The notes under the pieces: generated by a model
Told to the model about the DNA's origin: nothing
Seen by the model: the letters and a program-made list of their open reading frames with translations, nothing else
Databases searched by the model: none
NCBI RefSeq assembly: GCF_002160915.1
Contig: NZ_NFLM01000003.1
Location: 102,022 to 166,021 of the forward strand
Origin: Faecalibacterium sp. An121
Lineage (GTDB): Bacteria; Bacillota; Clostridia; Oscillospirales; Ruminococcaceae
Direction: 5' to 3'
DNA: 64,000 nt
Made by a program: the position numbers and the translations under genes
Part shown: piece by piece, positions 18,442 through 25,966 of the stretch
Position numbering within the stretch: position 1 is the stretch's first letter
Layout of the letters: the number at the start of each line of letters is the position of its first letter

Positions 18442-19914
18442 TCACCAGAACCAGTACCGTTTCTTTACCACGATGTACACCACCACGATGGCGACAAGCG
18501 CGGCCCCTGCGGCCAGCAGGGCGTAAACATTCATATGGATGAAGGTGAGGGTATCGTTGGTCAGCAGATAGCGGCCGGCGGTGTCGGTGGTGACCACCTC
18601 GCCGCTGTAACTGTTGAGGTACTGCCACTGACCGGTAGCCTCGTTGTAGAGGTACAGCCGGCTGTATCCGGCGTTGTCCCCGGTCAGGGTCAGGTCAACG
18701 GTGCAGGGCATGGCCCCGCCCTGGTTCAGGGTGAACTCCACCCCGTTCTCGGTGGCGCTGGGGGTGAAGGTGACCGCCGTATCGATGACGTTCTGGGTGT
18801 TGCGGATATCGCTGCCCGCCACCGTCAGGATGTAGCCCTCGCCGGTGACGCTCATGGTCTTGCCGGTGCGGCGCAGGGCGTTGAGCATCTCGGAGGTGAT
18901 CACCGGGACGTCGGCCTGATGCAGGTTGACAAGCTCTCCCTGGGCGTCATTGATCTGCTGGAGGATGGGGTCACCGGAAGCGTCCGGCTCGGGGGAAGAG
19001 CTGCCGGAGCCGCCCTGGGAACTGCTGCCTGAGCTGCTGCCCGAAGCGGAGCCCCGGTTGACGATGACCGTCACCATGCTGGAGGAATCCCCGTTGGAGA
19101 CGATGATGGAGGTGGAGCCGGTGCCCACCGCCGTGACGGTGCCGCCGCCGCTGACGGTGGCTACACCGGTATCACTGGAGCGGAAAGTAAGGGCCTGGGG
19201 CGCCGTGGAAGGGGAGACGCTGCCCCGGATCTGGGCGGTCTCGCCGGGCTTGAGCACCAGGTAATTGGTGTTGAGGTGGATGCCGTCGGTGGGGATATAG
19301 ACGGTGACGTCCACCGTGCGCACGATATCCCCGCAGGTGACGGTGATGGTGGCGCTGCCCTTGCCCACGGCGGTAACGCGGCCAAAGTTGTTGACGGTGG
19401 CCACCGCCTCATTGGAGGAAGTGAAACTGACGGTGGCGCTGGCCGCCGCCGAACTGGGGCTGACCGACACCGAGATGTTGGCCACCTCGCCCACGGCCAG
19501 CTCGTTGGAGGAAAGGGCCGCGTCGATATCGGCCACGACGGTGGCCGGGTCGGGGACCACGGTGATGTCATAGTAGATGGTCACATCCCCGGCGGTGGCG
19601 GATACCCGGGTGGTGCCCACCGACAGCGCGCCGATCAGGCCGCTCTGGTCCACCTGGACGATGCTGATATCCTCCGAGGCCAGCACGACGGTCTTGTCGC
19701 TGGCGTCCTCGGGGAGAACGACGGGCTTGAGCTGCTGGGTGGAACCCACCACCATCTGTGCGTCGTATTCACCAGGCTCGATGCTCTCGACCGCTACCCG
19801 GCGAAAGGGCCACTGGATGGAAGGCAGGTTGATGGCGCCGGCAGGCAGGACCGCGCCGACTGTCAGGGCGGCCAGCAGCAAACCTGCCGCCAGCCGTTTT
19901 GTAAAAAGCTTCAT
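18442..19914 (-). CDS. surface protein with Big2 Ig-like domains, exported and membrane-anchored
   Basis: A 490-aa secreted protein: signal peptide (KRLAAGLLLAALTVGAVLPAGA), two to three Big2-type Ig-like repeats (TSSNEAVATVNNFGRVTAVGKGSATI; SSDTGVATVSGGGTVTAVGTGS), a Ser/Gly-rich linker, a further beta-rich domain (about 325-455) and a C-terminal transmembrane helix with a KKRYWFW tail. It would sit outside the cell, tethered at its C-terminus. It is the last gene of the export locus, behind the HlyD-type adaptor, with a hairpin in between. A role as cell-surface scaffold or producer-protection factor is inference from position only. Confidence 0.8.
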   Translation of the reverse strand: MKLFTKRLAAGLLLAALTVGAVLPAGAINLPSIQWPFRRVAVESIEPGEYDAQMVVGSTQQLKPVVLPEDASDKTVVLASEDISIVQVDQSGLIGALSVGTTRVSATAGDVTIYYDITVVPDPATVVADIDAALSSNELAVGEVANISVSVSPSSAAASATVSFTSSNEAVATVNNFGRVTAVGKGSATITVTCGDIVRTVDVTVYIPTDGIHLNTNYLVLKPGETAQIRGSVSPSTAPQALTFRSSDTGVATVSGGGTVTAVGTGSTSIIVSNGDSSSMVTVIVNRGSASGSSSGSSSQGGSGSSSPEPDASGDPILQQINDAQGELVNLHQADVPVITSEMLNALRRTGKTMSVTGEGYILTVAGSDIRNTQNVIDTAVTFTPSATENGVEFTLNQGGAMPCTVDLTLTGDNAGYSRLYLYNEATGQWQYLNSYSGEVVTTDTAGRYLLTNDTLTFIHMNVYALLAAGAALVAIVVVYIVVKKRYWFW

Positions 19915-19954
19915 ATTCTAACCTCGCTGTATAGAAACGGAACAGCTGGAGTTT

Positions 19955-19998
19955 CAAAACCCGTCCCGGCCAGCAGACATCCGTCACGCGGCCGGGAC
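19955..19998 (-). terminator. terminator or attenuator between the HlyD-type gene and the Big2 gene
   Basis: A perfect 9-bp stem (GTCCCGGCC / GGCCGGGAC) is followed on the minus strand by GGGTTTTG. No separate promoter was recognised for the Big2 gene, so partial read-through is likely. Confidence 0.55.
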
Positions 19999-20020
19999 AC
20001 ATACAGGAAAAAGCGGGGGG

Positions 20021-21139
20021 TCAGCGCGTCAGGACGCCCAGAGCCTCCAGGGCGTACTGGAAGTAGGTCACCTCGTCGTACTGCACCCGGGCGGTGACGC
20101 TCATGCCGTTGGCAAGGTCCACCTGGTCGCCGCTCTTGCTGACCAGATAGGTGCTGTCGGGCCGGACGGTCACGCGGTAGAACGCATTGCCGTTGCTGGA
20201 GCTGGTCACGTCGCTGTCAATGGCGGTGACGGTGCCGGTCAGGGTGCCGTAGGCGGTCTGCGCCAGGCCGGTGATGGCGATGGTGCAGGGGTCGCCCACA
20301 TCCAGCAGAGGACGGTCGCTGAGGGAGGCATAGGCCACGATCTCATAATCCGAGTTCTCGCTGGCGACGGTAGCCAGAACCGACCCGGCCGACAGCACCA
20401 TGCCCACGCTGTAAGGGTTATCCATATGGATGACGCCCGAGGTGGGGGCATAGATGTAGTAGTCGTTGGCGCCGGTCTGCAGGGCGTCCAGCTGGCTTTG
20501 CAGGTTTTCGATGTTGGCCTGCACGCTGCTGACGTTCTGGGCGGCCGACTGGAGCGCCGAGTAATAGATCTGCTCCAGCTCGCTCTGGTTCTGCTCCATC
20601 ATGGACTGGATCTGGGCTTCGCTGTAACCCGCCGCCCGATAGGCCGAGGAATCAAAGGTGTGCTGGGCCACCTGGCTCTGGTAGCTCTCGTACTGGTAAT
20701 AGTAGGTCTGGTCGGCGGGGTCCGACTCGCTGAAATAGTTGGTGTTGTCCTGGATGGACTGGATCAGCTTATTGTACTGGGACAGCTGGGTCTGGTAGAT
20801 GGCGAGCTGGTTTTCCAGCTGGCTCTTTTGCAGGTCCAGGTCGGTGCTCTTGATGTGGGCGATCAGGTCGCCTTCCTCCACATAGCTGCCCTCCGAGATG
20901 GTCAGTTCGGTGATCTGGCCCGAATAGCTGGACATGATATAGGTCTTGTTGGCAGACTGCACCGTGCCGGTCAGCTGGCTGATGTAGATACGGGGGGTGA
21001 CGGTGCTCCAGACCACAAGACCGATCATCAGCGCCGCCACGATGAGCAGCAGAGCATACCCGTAGGGGGGCAGCTTCTTTTCCATCATGATGCGGCGGTC
21101 CTGCAGATCGTACAGGTTTGTGACGTGCACGTTGGTCAT
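20021..21139 (-). CDS. HlyD/MFP-family secretion accessory protein
   Basis: A 372-aa membrane-fusion-type protein. A short cytoplasmic N-terminus is followed by a transmembrane helix (about 25-48), a lipoyl-like half motif (SGQITELTISEGSYVEEGDLIAHI), a long coiled coil rich in Gln/Ser/Tyr (about 100-225), the second lipoyl half (IYAPTSGVIHMDNPYSVGMVLSAGS) and a beta-barrel domain. In Gram-positive bacteriocin systems such proteins partner the C39 ABC transporter. It begins 3 nt after the stop of the GyrI-like gene, so both are co-translated. Tyr- and Gln-rich coiled coil is a noticeable feature. Confidence 0.88.
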   Translation of the reverse strand: MTNVHVTNLYDLQDRRIMMEKKLPPYGYALLLIVAALMIGLVVWSTVTPRIYISQLTGTVQSANKTYIMSSYSGQITELTISEGSYVEEGDLIAHIKSTDLDLQKSQLENQLAIYQTQLSQYNKLIQSIQDNTNYFSESDPADQTYYYQYESYQSQVAQHTFDSSAYRAAGYSEAQIQSMMEQNQSELEQIYYSALQSAAQNVSSVQANIENLQSQLDALQTGANDYYIYAPTSGVIHMDNPYSVGMVLSAGSVLATVASENSDYEIVAYASLSDRPLLDVGDPCTIAITGLAQTAYGTLTGTVTAIDSDVTSSSNGNAFYRVTVRPDSTYLVSKSGDQVDLANGMSVTARVQYDEVTYFQYALEALGVLTR

Positions 21140-21142
21140 GGC

Positions 21143-21598
21143 TTATTCCTTCTCCATAAAGACGTCTACGGTGCCCTCATCGTCGTCCTGGTTGACAAAG
21201 ATGGTGTAGACGCTGTTTGCGAGCTTGATATCGTGCTCGAACGCATAGATGTTCAGTTTCTGGCTGGCCAGATCGTTGCGATTCATGGGGCCGACGTAGT
21301 GGGCGTACAGGCAGTCCTTGACGCGCAGCACGGCGTCCATGTGGTACTGCGGATCAAGCCGGGTGATCATCTGGTTGGCCTGACGCAGCAGGTACATCTG
21401 GGGCTCGGGCTTGGGGCCTTTGGTCACCACGATGTGCTGCACCAGAGGGCCGATGGGCTGGGCGTCGTGGCTGCGGACGAAGTTCTCCATCTGGGTCACG
21501 ATCAGATTGATATTGGCAAATTCCTCGGGCATGATGCGCCGGGACAGCACGTTGGTGAGTTTGAGGGTCTTGCTTTCTGCAACTAAAATTTCCTTCAT
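21143..21598 (-). CDS. GyrI-like (SOUL-fold) small-molecule-binding-type protein
   Basis: A 151-aa protein without a DNA-binding domain or signal peptide. The pattern ...IGPLVQHIVV..., CLYAHYVGPMNRNDLASQKLNIYAFEHD and a C-terminal acidic ...DEGTVDVFMEKE resembles GyrI-like/BmrR effector-binding domains. The start ATG at 21598 is chosen because AGGTGG precedes it; an open frame runs upstream to 21634 without an RBS. It is the first gene of the HlyD-Big2 transcript in a bacteriocin-like locus, the place where immunity or regulatory genes are often found. The family call is tentative and the role unknown. Confidence 0.55.
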   Translation of the reverse strand: MKEILVAESKTLKLTNVLSRRIMPEEFANINLIVTQMENFVRSHDAQPIGPLVQHIVVTKGPKPEPQMYLLRQANQMITRLDPQYHMDAVLRVKDCLYAHYVGPMNRNDLASQKLNIYAFEHDIKLANSVYTIFVNQDDDEGTVDVFMEKE

Positions 21599-21669
21599 CG
21601 TTTCCACCTGTTTTCTAAAAATTTTGCCCTGCACTTGCTGGCCGCAAATGGCCGCAGGCCGCGCGGGGC

Positions 21670-21816
21670 GCAGCAGGCAAAAGCAGACCGTGGATGAGGA
21701 GCATACATTGTGGGGCTCCGTATCGCTTTGGACGCATTCAGGGGGAAGTCAAACCTGAATGCATAGACCCCATCCACAGCCTGCTTTTGCCTGTTGCATC
21801 CGGGCGGATGGCAACA
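21670..21816. repeat. large imperfect inverted repeat with nested hairpins
   Basis: Outer arms 21670-21699 and 21768-21797 match at about 26 of 30 positions, sharing CAGGCAAAAGCAG / CTGCTTTTGCCTG. Inside is a perfect 9-bp hairpin (GCATTCAGG at 21734, CCTGAATGC at 21754). A third hairpin (about 21793-21816) overlaps the outer right arm. The whole would fold as a cruciform or a branched RNA. It occupies the gap between the precursor genes' terminator and the GyrI-like gene. Confidence 0.7.
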
Positions 21817-21837
21817 GACATTGCGCAGGAATATGCT

Positions 21838-21880
21838 AAAAAATAAGGTGCGCCAGGAGGTACTTGCCTCCTGGCACACC
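21838..21880 (-). terminator. intrinsic terminator downstream of the precursor genes
   Basis: On the minus strand CCAGGAGG-loop-CCTCCTGG with extended flanks is followed by TTATTTTTT. It separates the transporter/precursor transcript from the GyrI-HlyD-Big2 genes. Confidence 0.8.
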
Positions 21881-21890
21881 ATAACGAGGC

Positions 21891-21933
21891 ATTTTAACTG
21901 CCCCAACCCCGTGGGGCGGGGTCAGTTTAAAAC
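21891..21933. repeat. GC-rich hairpin 3' of the distal precursor gene
   Basis: AACTG-CCCC-CCCC pairs with GGGG-GGGG-CAGTT with small bulges, flanked by TTTTAA and TTTAAAA. It lies between the precursor stop and the terminator and probably stabilises the mRNA 3' end. Confidence 0.55.
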
Positions 21934-21968
21934 ACACTTGCAATCGAGATTAGAGCTGAAAAACCAGC

Positions 21969-22358
21969 TTAGGCAGCAGCAGGCACAACCTTACCGTCAA
22001 CGCCCAAGATCTTGTCAGCAGGCAGGACCTTGGCATCGTTGGTGCCCAGAGTGTAGATCGCAGCCAGACCACCAATAGCCTGGAGCAGGCCGTTGACACC
22101 GGTGTACTTGCTCAGCTGACCGTTGATGGCGTCAACAATGCCGCCAACAGCGTAGTTGGTGCCGAAAGCAGTACCCAGAATGGTGCCAATGAAGTTGCCC
22201 AGGAAGGTGTTGCCAACGATCTTGATCATGTTGACACTGAAAGTGCGCCAGTTCTCGCTGGTCATGACAGCGGGCAGAACGTTAGCGATCACGCCGCCGC
22301 CGGTGACATAAGTCAGCTCATCCTCTGCAATTACTGCGTAATTTGCAGGAAAGGTCAT
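21969..22358 (-). CDS. double-glycine-leader secreted peptide precursor 2 (bacteriocin-like)
   Basis: 129 aa. The first 21 residues form a GG-type leader ending ELTYVTGG, matching the leader of the neighbouring precursor at most positions (PANY-VIAE-ELTYV-GG). The predicted 108-aa cargo is hydrophobic and Gly/Ala/Asn-rich with no Cys, contains NWRTFSVNMIKIVGN, and shares the exact segment GGLAAIYTLGTNDAK with precursor 1. GG leaders are cleaved during export by C39-peptidase ABC transporters such as the one encoded upstream. AGAAAGGTGG precedes the start. The cargo is long for a class II bacteriocin; activity is inferred, not shown. Confidence 0.75.
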   Translation of the reverse strand: MTFPANYAVIAEDELTYVTGGGVIANVLPAVMTSENWRTFSVNMIKIVGNTFLGNFIGTILGTAFGTNYAVGGIVDAINGQLSKYTGVNGLLQAIGGLAAIYTLGTNDAKVLPADKILGVDGKVVPAAA

Positions 22359-22402
22359 GATGAACCACCTTTCTTAAGATAGAATGAATGCTGACTTAAA
22401 TG

Positions 22403-22795
22403 TTAGGCCCAAGCCTTACCAGAAACGGTCATGACCTTGTCGTTGTGCAGGGTCTTGGCATCGTTGGTGCCCAGGGTGTAGATAGCAGCCAGACCGCCAA
22501 CCCAGCTCAGAACGGTGTTCAGGCCGTTGTCCAGGGTGTCAAAGCCCTTCCAGTAGCTGCCTTCCAGAGCGGTGCCCCAGTTGTCGAAGCTGAAGTTGCC
22601 GCCGAACAGAACGCCGACAGTGCTGCTCAGGAAGCTAGCCATAGCAGAGTTGCCGATGATCTTGATCAGGTTGGTGTTGAAGGTCTTCCAGTTGTCGCTG
22701 TTCATGACGGGGGCGAAGCAGTCGATCAGAGCGCCGCCGTTGACGTAGGTCAGTTCGTTCTCTGCGATAACAGAGTAGTTTGCAGGCATCATCAT
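22403..22795 (-). CDS. double-glycine-leader secreted peptide precursor 1 (bacteriocin-like)
   Basis: 130 aa, first of a pair. A 21-residue leader ends ELTYVNGG; the predicted 109-aa cargo has NWKTFNTNLIKIIGN, a Gly/Phe/Trp-containing middle, one Cys and the same GGLAAIYTLGTNDAK segment as precursor 2. GGGAG precedes three consecutive ATG codons; the first (22795) is used. Lies 109 nt downstream of the C39 transporter gene, separated by two palindromes, and 44 nt upstream of precursor 2. The paired arrangement suggests a two-component secreted product (inference). Confidence 0.75.
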   Translation of the reverse strand: MMMPANYSVIAENELTYVNGGALIDCFAPVMNSDNWKTFNTNLIKIIGNSAMASFLSSTVGVLFGGNFSFDNWGTALEGSYWKGFDTLDNGLNTVLSWVGGLAAIYTLGTNDAKTLHNDKVMTVSGKAWA

Positions 22796-22839
22796 AATGA
22801 ATTACTCCCTTCAAATGATTGAAACGAAAAATGTGTCGG

Positions 22840-22904
22840 TCGCCACACGGTTGCGCAACCGTCTGGAAACCATTTATGTAACCGGGTGCGCACCCGGTTG
22901 CACC
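22840..22904. repeat. two perfect palindromes between transporter and precursor genes
   Basis: ACGGTTGCGCAACCGT and AACCGGGTGCGCACCCGGTT lie one after the other in the 109-nt gap. Neither is followed by a T tract on the minus strand, so they look like mRNA-processing or stabilising hairpins rather than a full terminator, and may set the ratio of precursor to transporter mRNA. Confidence 0.6.
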
Positions 22905-25238
22905 TTAGTAAGTCATCGAGTCATCATCGTCCTCGTCCGAGGCGGCGACGGTCTCGACAACGGGTTTGGGCTCTTCCCGCTTGCGGAAGATACCCTGCTG
23001 CAGGTTCCACAGAGCGTAATACTTGCCCTGTTTGGCCATCAGCTCATCGTGGGTGCCTTGCTCCACGATGCGGCCTTCTTCCATGACCAGGATCTGGTCA
23101 CAGCCCCGCACGGTGGACAGGCGATGGGCGACGATCAGCATCGAGCGGTCTGCCAGCTGGTTGTAGATCATGTCAAAAATGGCATTCTCAGTGGCAAAGT
23201 CCAGATTCGATGTGGATTCGTCCAGAATATAGAGGTTGGAGTCTTTCAGGAAGGCCCGAGCCAGCGCGATGCGCTGCTTTTCACCGCCCGACAGGCCGTT
23301 GCCGGCTTCTTCCAGGTAGGTGTAATATTGCAGCGGCAGCTTGCGGATGAACTCATGGGCGTCCGCCTTTTTGGCAGCCTCTTTGACCTCATCGATGGTC
23401 GCGTCAGGGCGCGAGATACGGATGTTGTCAAAGATGGTCTTGCTGAAAAGCTCGATGTTCTGCGGCACATAGGAAATGGCGCGGCGGACCGAATCATTGG
23501 TGTATTCGTCCAGACCGACGCCGCCCACCCGGATCTCACCCGATTCCGGCTCGTAATACTTGAGCAGGAGCTTGGTGATGGTGGACTTGCCGCTGCCCGA
23601 GGAACCGACCAGCGCCACCTTTTTCCCCGCAGGGATGGTGAAGGAGATGTGGTCCAGGGCAGGGGTACGGTTGCCATAACGGAAGGTGACATCCCGGAAC
23701 TCGATATCGCCTTCGACCTGTTCCAGTTCGCTGCGTTCCCGATTCTCCTCCCCGGCCTGCTCGGCGGGGTAATCCATGATCTCGGTCAGACGCTTCATGG
23801 AGATGGAGGCCTCCTGGATCTGCAGCTGCAGATTGACCAGGTTGCTGACGGGATTGGTAAAGTAACCGGACAGGGTGCTGAAGGCCATAAAAGAACCCAG
23901 GGTGATCTCCCCATTCAGGACCTGTGTGATGCCCACATAGGTGGTCAACATACTGAACCCGGTGGAGATCAGAGAGGTGATGAGGGTCTGTGTTGTGGAC
24001 AGCTTGCTGGAGCGGATGCTGATCTTGAGGCTCTTGATGTACTCGCGCTCAAGCCGTTCCAGCTCGTTGGCCTCGCCCGCATTGCACTTGATGGTCTCGA
24101 TGCCCCGCAGCCCTTCGATCATCTGGCTGTTCAGGATGGAGGCTTGCTGCATCGACTCCTCGTTGATCTTCTTGTACGGACGCTTATACACCAGCACCAG
24201 AAGGATGCTGACCAGCGTCATGAACAAGGCGATGGAAAAGAGGCTGGCATTCATCCGGAACAGGATGATGCCGGTGATGACCGCCATCGAGATATCCATG
24301 ATCAGACTCAGCGCAACGCTGGTGAAGATGGACTTGATGGTGTTGGCATCGGAGTAGCGGGTGGTGATATCGCCCGTCTTGCGTGTGGCAAAGAACTTCA
24401 TGGGCAGCTCGTAGATGTGCCCGAAGTAGCCCAGCATCATGGGGATATCTATTTTGATGGACAGATGGACCAGGATCCACTGCCGCACGAAGGTGACAAA
24501 AGCGGAGGTGACACTGACCACCGTAAATACAAGGATCAGCGTGACCAGCAGATTTTGCAGCCCGTAGGGCAGCACCTCATCCATCAATATCTTATTGAAC
24601 AGGGAGGATGCGATGCCCAATATGGTCAGGATGACCGAGCTGAGGATGGCATAGGCAAACAGCTTTTTCTGCGGCAGCAGCAAATTGACGTACCGCTTGA
24701 AGATGCTGCCCTGCTCCACCTTGCCGGACTGGAAATCGGACGTGGGGTTGAGCAGCAGAAGCACGCCGGTAAAGTTCTTGTAGAACTCGTCAAGGGTCAT
24801 CTTGCGCAGCTCGGTGCCCGGGTCGCCCACGACGACGTATTCCTTGTCCTTGTACTTCTTGCCGGTCTTGTCGGCCTCTTCCTTGTCGGCGGCCACCTTC
24901 AGCATATGCTTGCGGCGGGCGCCTTCGTCCGGGATGGTAGTCTTTTTGAATACGACCACAAAGTGGGTCAAGCCCTGGTCGGTGATCTCCTGCGCGATGC
25001 AGGGAAGGGAAAAGTCACTTAAAAAGTTTTCGCGGTCCACGCGGACAGCGGCGGTGGTAAAGCCAAGCTCATTGGCGGCCTTCTGCAGGCCGAGAAGATT
25101 GGTGCCCTTCAGGTCGGTGCCCATCATATCGCGCAGCCGCGTGATGGTGATCTCTTTTTTGTAATGGAGGCACACCATTGCGAGGCAGGCAGCCGCGCAG
25201 TCAGTGGTGTCGTGCTGCCGCACATAAGTATAACGCAT
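22905..25238 (-). CDS. peptidase-containing ABC transporter (C39, bacteriocin-type exporter)
   Basis: 777 aa with three domains. The N-terminal C39 peptidase has QHDTTDCAAACLAM with catalytic Cys14, the His in THFVVV near residue 97 and the Asp in GDPG near 140, so the protease site is complete. A six-helix ABC membrane domain follows (about 165-450). The ATPase domain has Walker A GSSGSGKST (about 546), signature LSGGEKQRIALARA (about 651) and Walker B LYILDES (about 669). The C-terminus is acidic. It should cut the GG leaders and export the two cargo peptides. The ATG at 25238 is preceded by AAGGAACC. Confidence 0.95.
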   Translation of the reverse strand: MRYTYVRQHDTTDCAAACLAMVCLHYKKEITITRLRDMMGTDLKGTNLLGLQKAANELGFTTAAVRVDRENFLSDFSLPCIAQEITDQGLTHFVVVFKKTTIPDEGARRKHMLKVAADKEEADKTGKKYKDKEYVVVGDPGTELRKMTLDEFYKNFTGVLLLLNPTSDFQSGKVEQGSIFKRYVNLLLPQKKLFAYAILSSVILTILGIASSLFNKILMDEVLPYGLQNLLVTLILVFTVVSVTSAFVTFVRQWILVHLSIKIDIPMMLGYFGHIYELPMKFFATRKTGDITTRYSDANTIKSIFTSVALSLIMDISMAVITGIILFRMNASLFSIALFMTLVSILLVLVYKRPYKKINEESMQQASILNSQMIEGLRGIETIKCNAGEANELERLEREYIKSLKISIRSSKLSTTQTLITSLISTGFSMLTTYVGITQVLNGEITLGSFMAFSTLSGYFTNPVSNLVNLQLQIQEASISMKRLTEIMDYPAEQAGEENRERSELEQVEGDIEFRDVTFRYGNRTPALDHISFTIPAGKKVALVGSSGSGKSTITKLLLKYYEPESGEIRVGGVGLDEYTNDSVRRAISYVPQNIELFSKTIFDNIRISRPDATIDEVKEAAKKADAHEFIRKLPLQYYTYLEEAGNGLSGGEKQRIALARAFLKDSNLYILDESTSNLDFATENAIFDMIYNQLADRSMLIVAHRLSTVRGCDQILVMEEGRIVEQGTHDELMAKQGKYYALWNLQQGIFRKREEPKPVVETVAASDEDDDDSMTY

Positions 25239-25329
25239 AGATGGTTCCTTTACAAGAGCGCTCGCTGGCCTGTGGGCCATGGGCTCTCCACGGTGTATTT
25301 TGCATTTATCCGCACCAGACTATGCACAC

Positions 25330-25358
25330 ATTCTATCATATTCTGCCCAAATTCACAA
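25330..25358 (-). promoter_or_regulatory. sigma-A promoter of the transporter-precursor transcript
   Basis: On the minus strand TTGTGA (25358-25353) and TAGAAT (25335-25330) with a 17-nt spacer, about 92 nt ahead of the transporter start. Confidence 0.65.
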
Positions 25359-25398
25359 GAGGAAAATTGCCCCTTGCGCTGCAAATGCAGTGCGAAAT

Positions 25399-25697
25399 AG
25401 ATAAAAATGCGGCCCGGTCGGGCGAAATAAAAGGAAAAATCCCATATAGCAGCACGCAGTCCTCTGCTTTGCCCTGCCCTGCGGAGAAACAGGACAAAGC
25501 AGAGGTCAGCTGCTATCAAAAGAAGGGAGCGCCTACCCTTTGATCAAGGTGCTGCGGCTTTAAGAGCTTCTGGCTCTTAAAGCTCAAGTGTAGTTTACCA
25601 CAATGCGACAGTTTCTTCAAGGGGCAGGGGGCAAATTTCAAAGAAAAAACGGCGGTTTTCAAACCAAAAAGAGAGCCGGATTCTGTGCTGGATGCAC
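25399..25697. other. intergenic region with two inverted repeats
   Basis: No gene is supported. It contains a 16-bp, one-mismatch inverted repeat (CCTCTGCTTTG..., arms 25461-25476 and 25490-25505) and a perfect 10-bp hairpin (CTTTAAGAGC / GCTCTTAAAG, 25558-25582). Neither is followed by a clear T run. They lie between the export-locus promoter and the tRNA terminator. Confidence 0.5.
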
Positions 25698-25726
25698 AAA
25701 AAAGGCACAAACCGAACCGGCTTGTA
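25698..25726 (-). terminator. intrinsic terminator after tRNA-Asn
   Basis: ACAAGCCG-GTT-CGGTTTGT on the minus strand followed by GCC and TTTTTT. Confidence 0.75.
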
Positions 25727-25732
25727 CCCCAT

Positions 25733-25809
25733 TGGCGCCTCTTGCCTGACTCGAACAGGCGACACCCTGATTAACAGTCAGGTGCTCTAACCGACTGAGC
25801 TAAAGAGGC
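25733..25809 (-). tRNA. tRNA-Asn (GTT)
   Basis: 77 nt on the minus strand. Acceptor GCCTCTT pairs with AAGAGGC, D-arm GCTC/GAGC, anticodon stem CCTGA/TCAGG around CTGTTAA (anticodon GTT), T-arm GCCTG-TTCGAGT-CAGGC, discriminator G, encoded CCA. Confidence 0.97.
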
Positions 25810-25845
25810 ATATGCTGTTTGGTCCATGCGCATTGGACGGATGTT

Positions 25846-25874
25846 ATTATACTCTAATGAAAAAGGATTTGCAA
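25846..25874 (-). promoter_or_regulatory. sigma-A promoter of tRNA-Asn
   Basis: TTGCAA and TATAAT on the minus strand with a 17-nt spacer, 37 nt before the tRNA 5' end. Confidence 0.85.
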
Positions 25875-25966
25875 GGGGTTTTTGAAATTTTTTTGCCGCA
25901 TGGGGGCGGAAGGCGTGGTTCGCGCCCTTTCATCCCCGGCGCGCGGTAGGCTGGTGGTCAGGGGCG

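Noticed and set aside
21595..21906. 103-codon minus-strand frame that could be an immunity gene
   Set aside because: It runs through the terminator and the large inverted repeat, is out of frame with the GyrI-like gene, and has no SD or membrane-protein character.
22797..25022. 741-codon plus-strand frame opposite the ABC transporter
   Set aside because: Antisense shadow of the C39 transporter; no RBS or recognisable domain.
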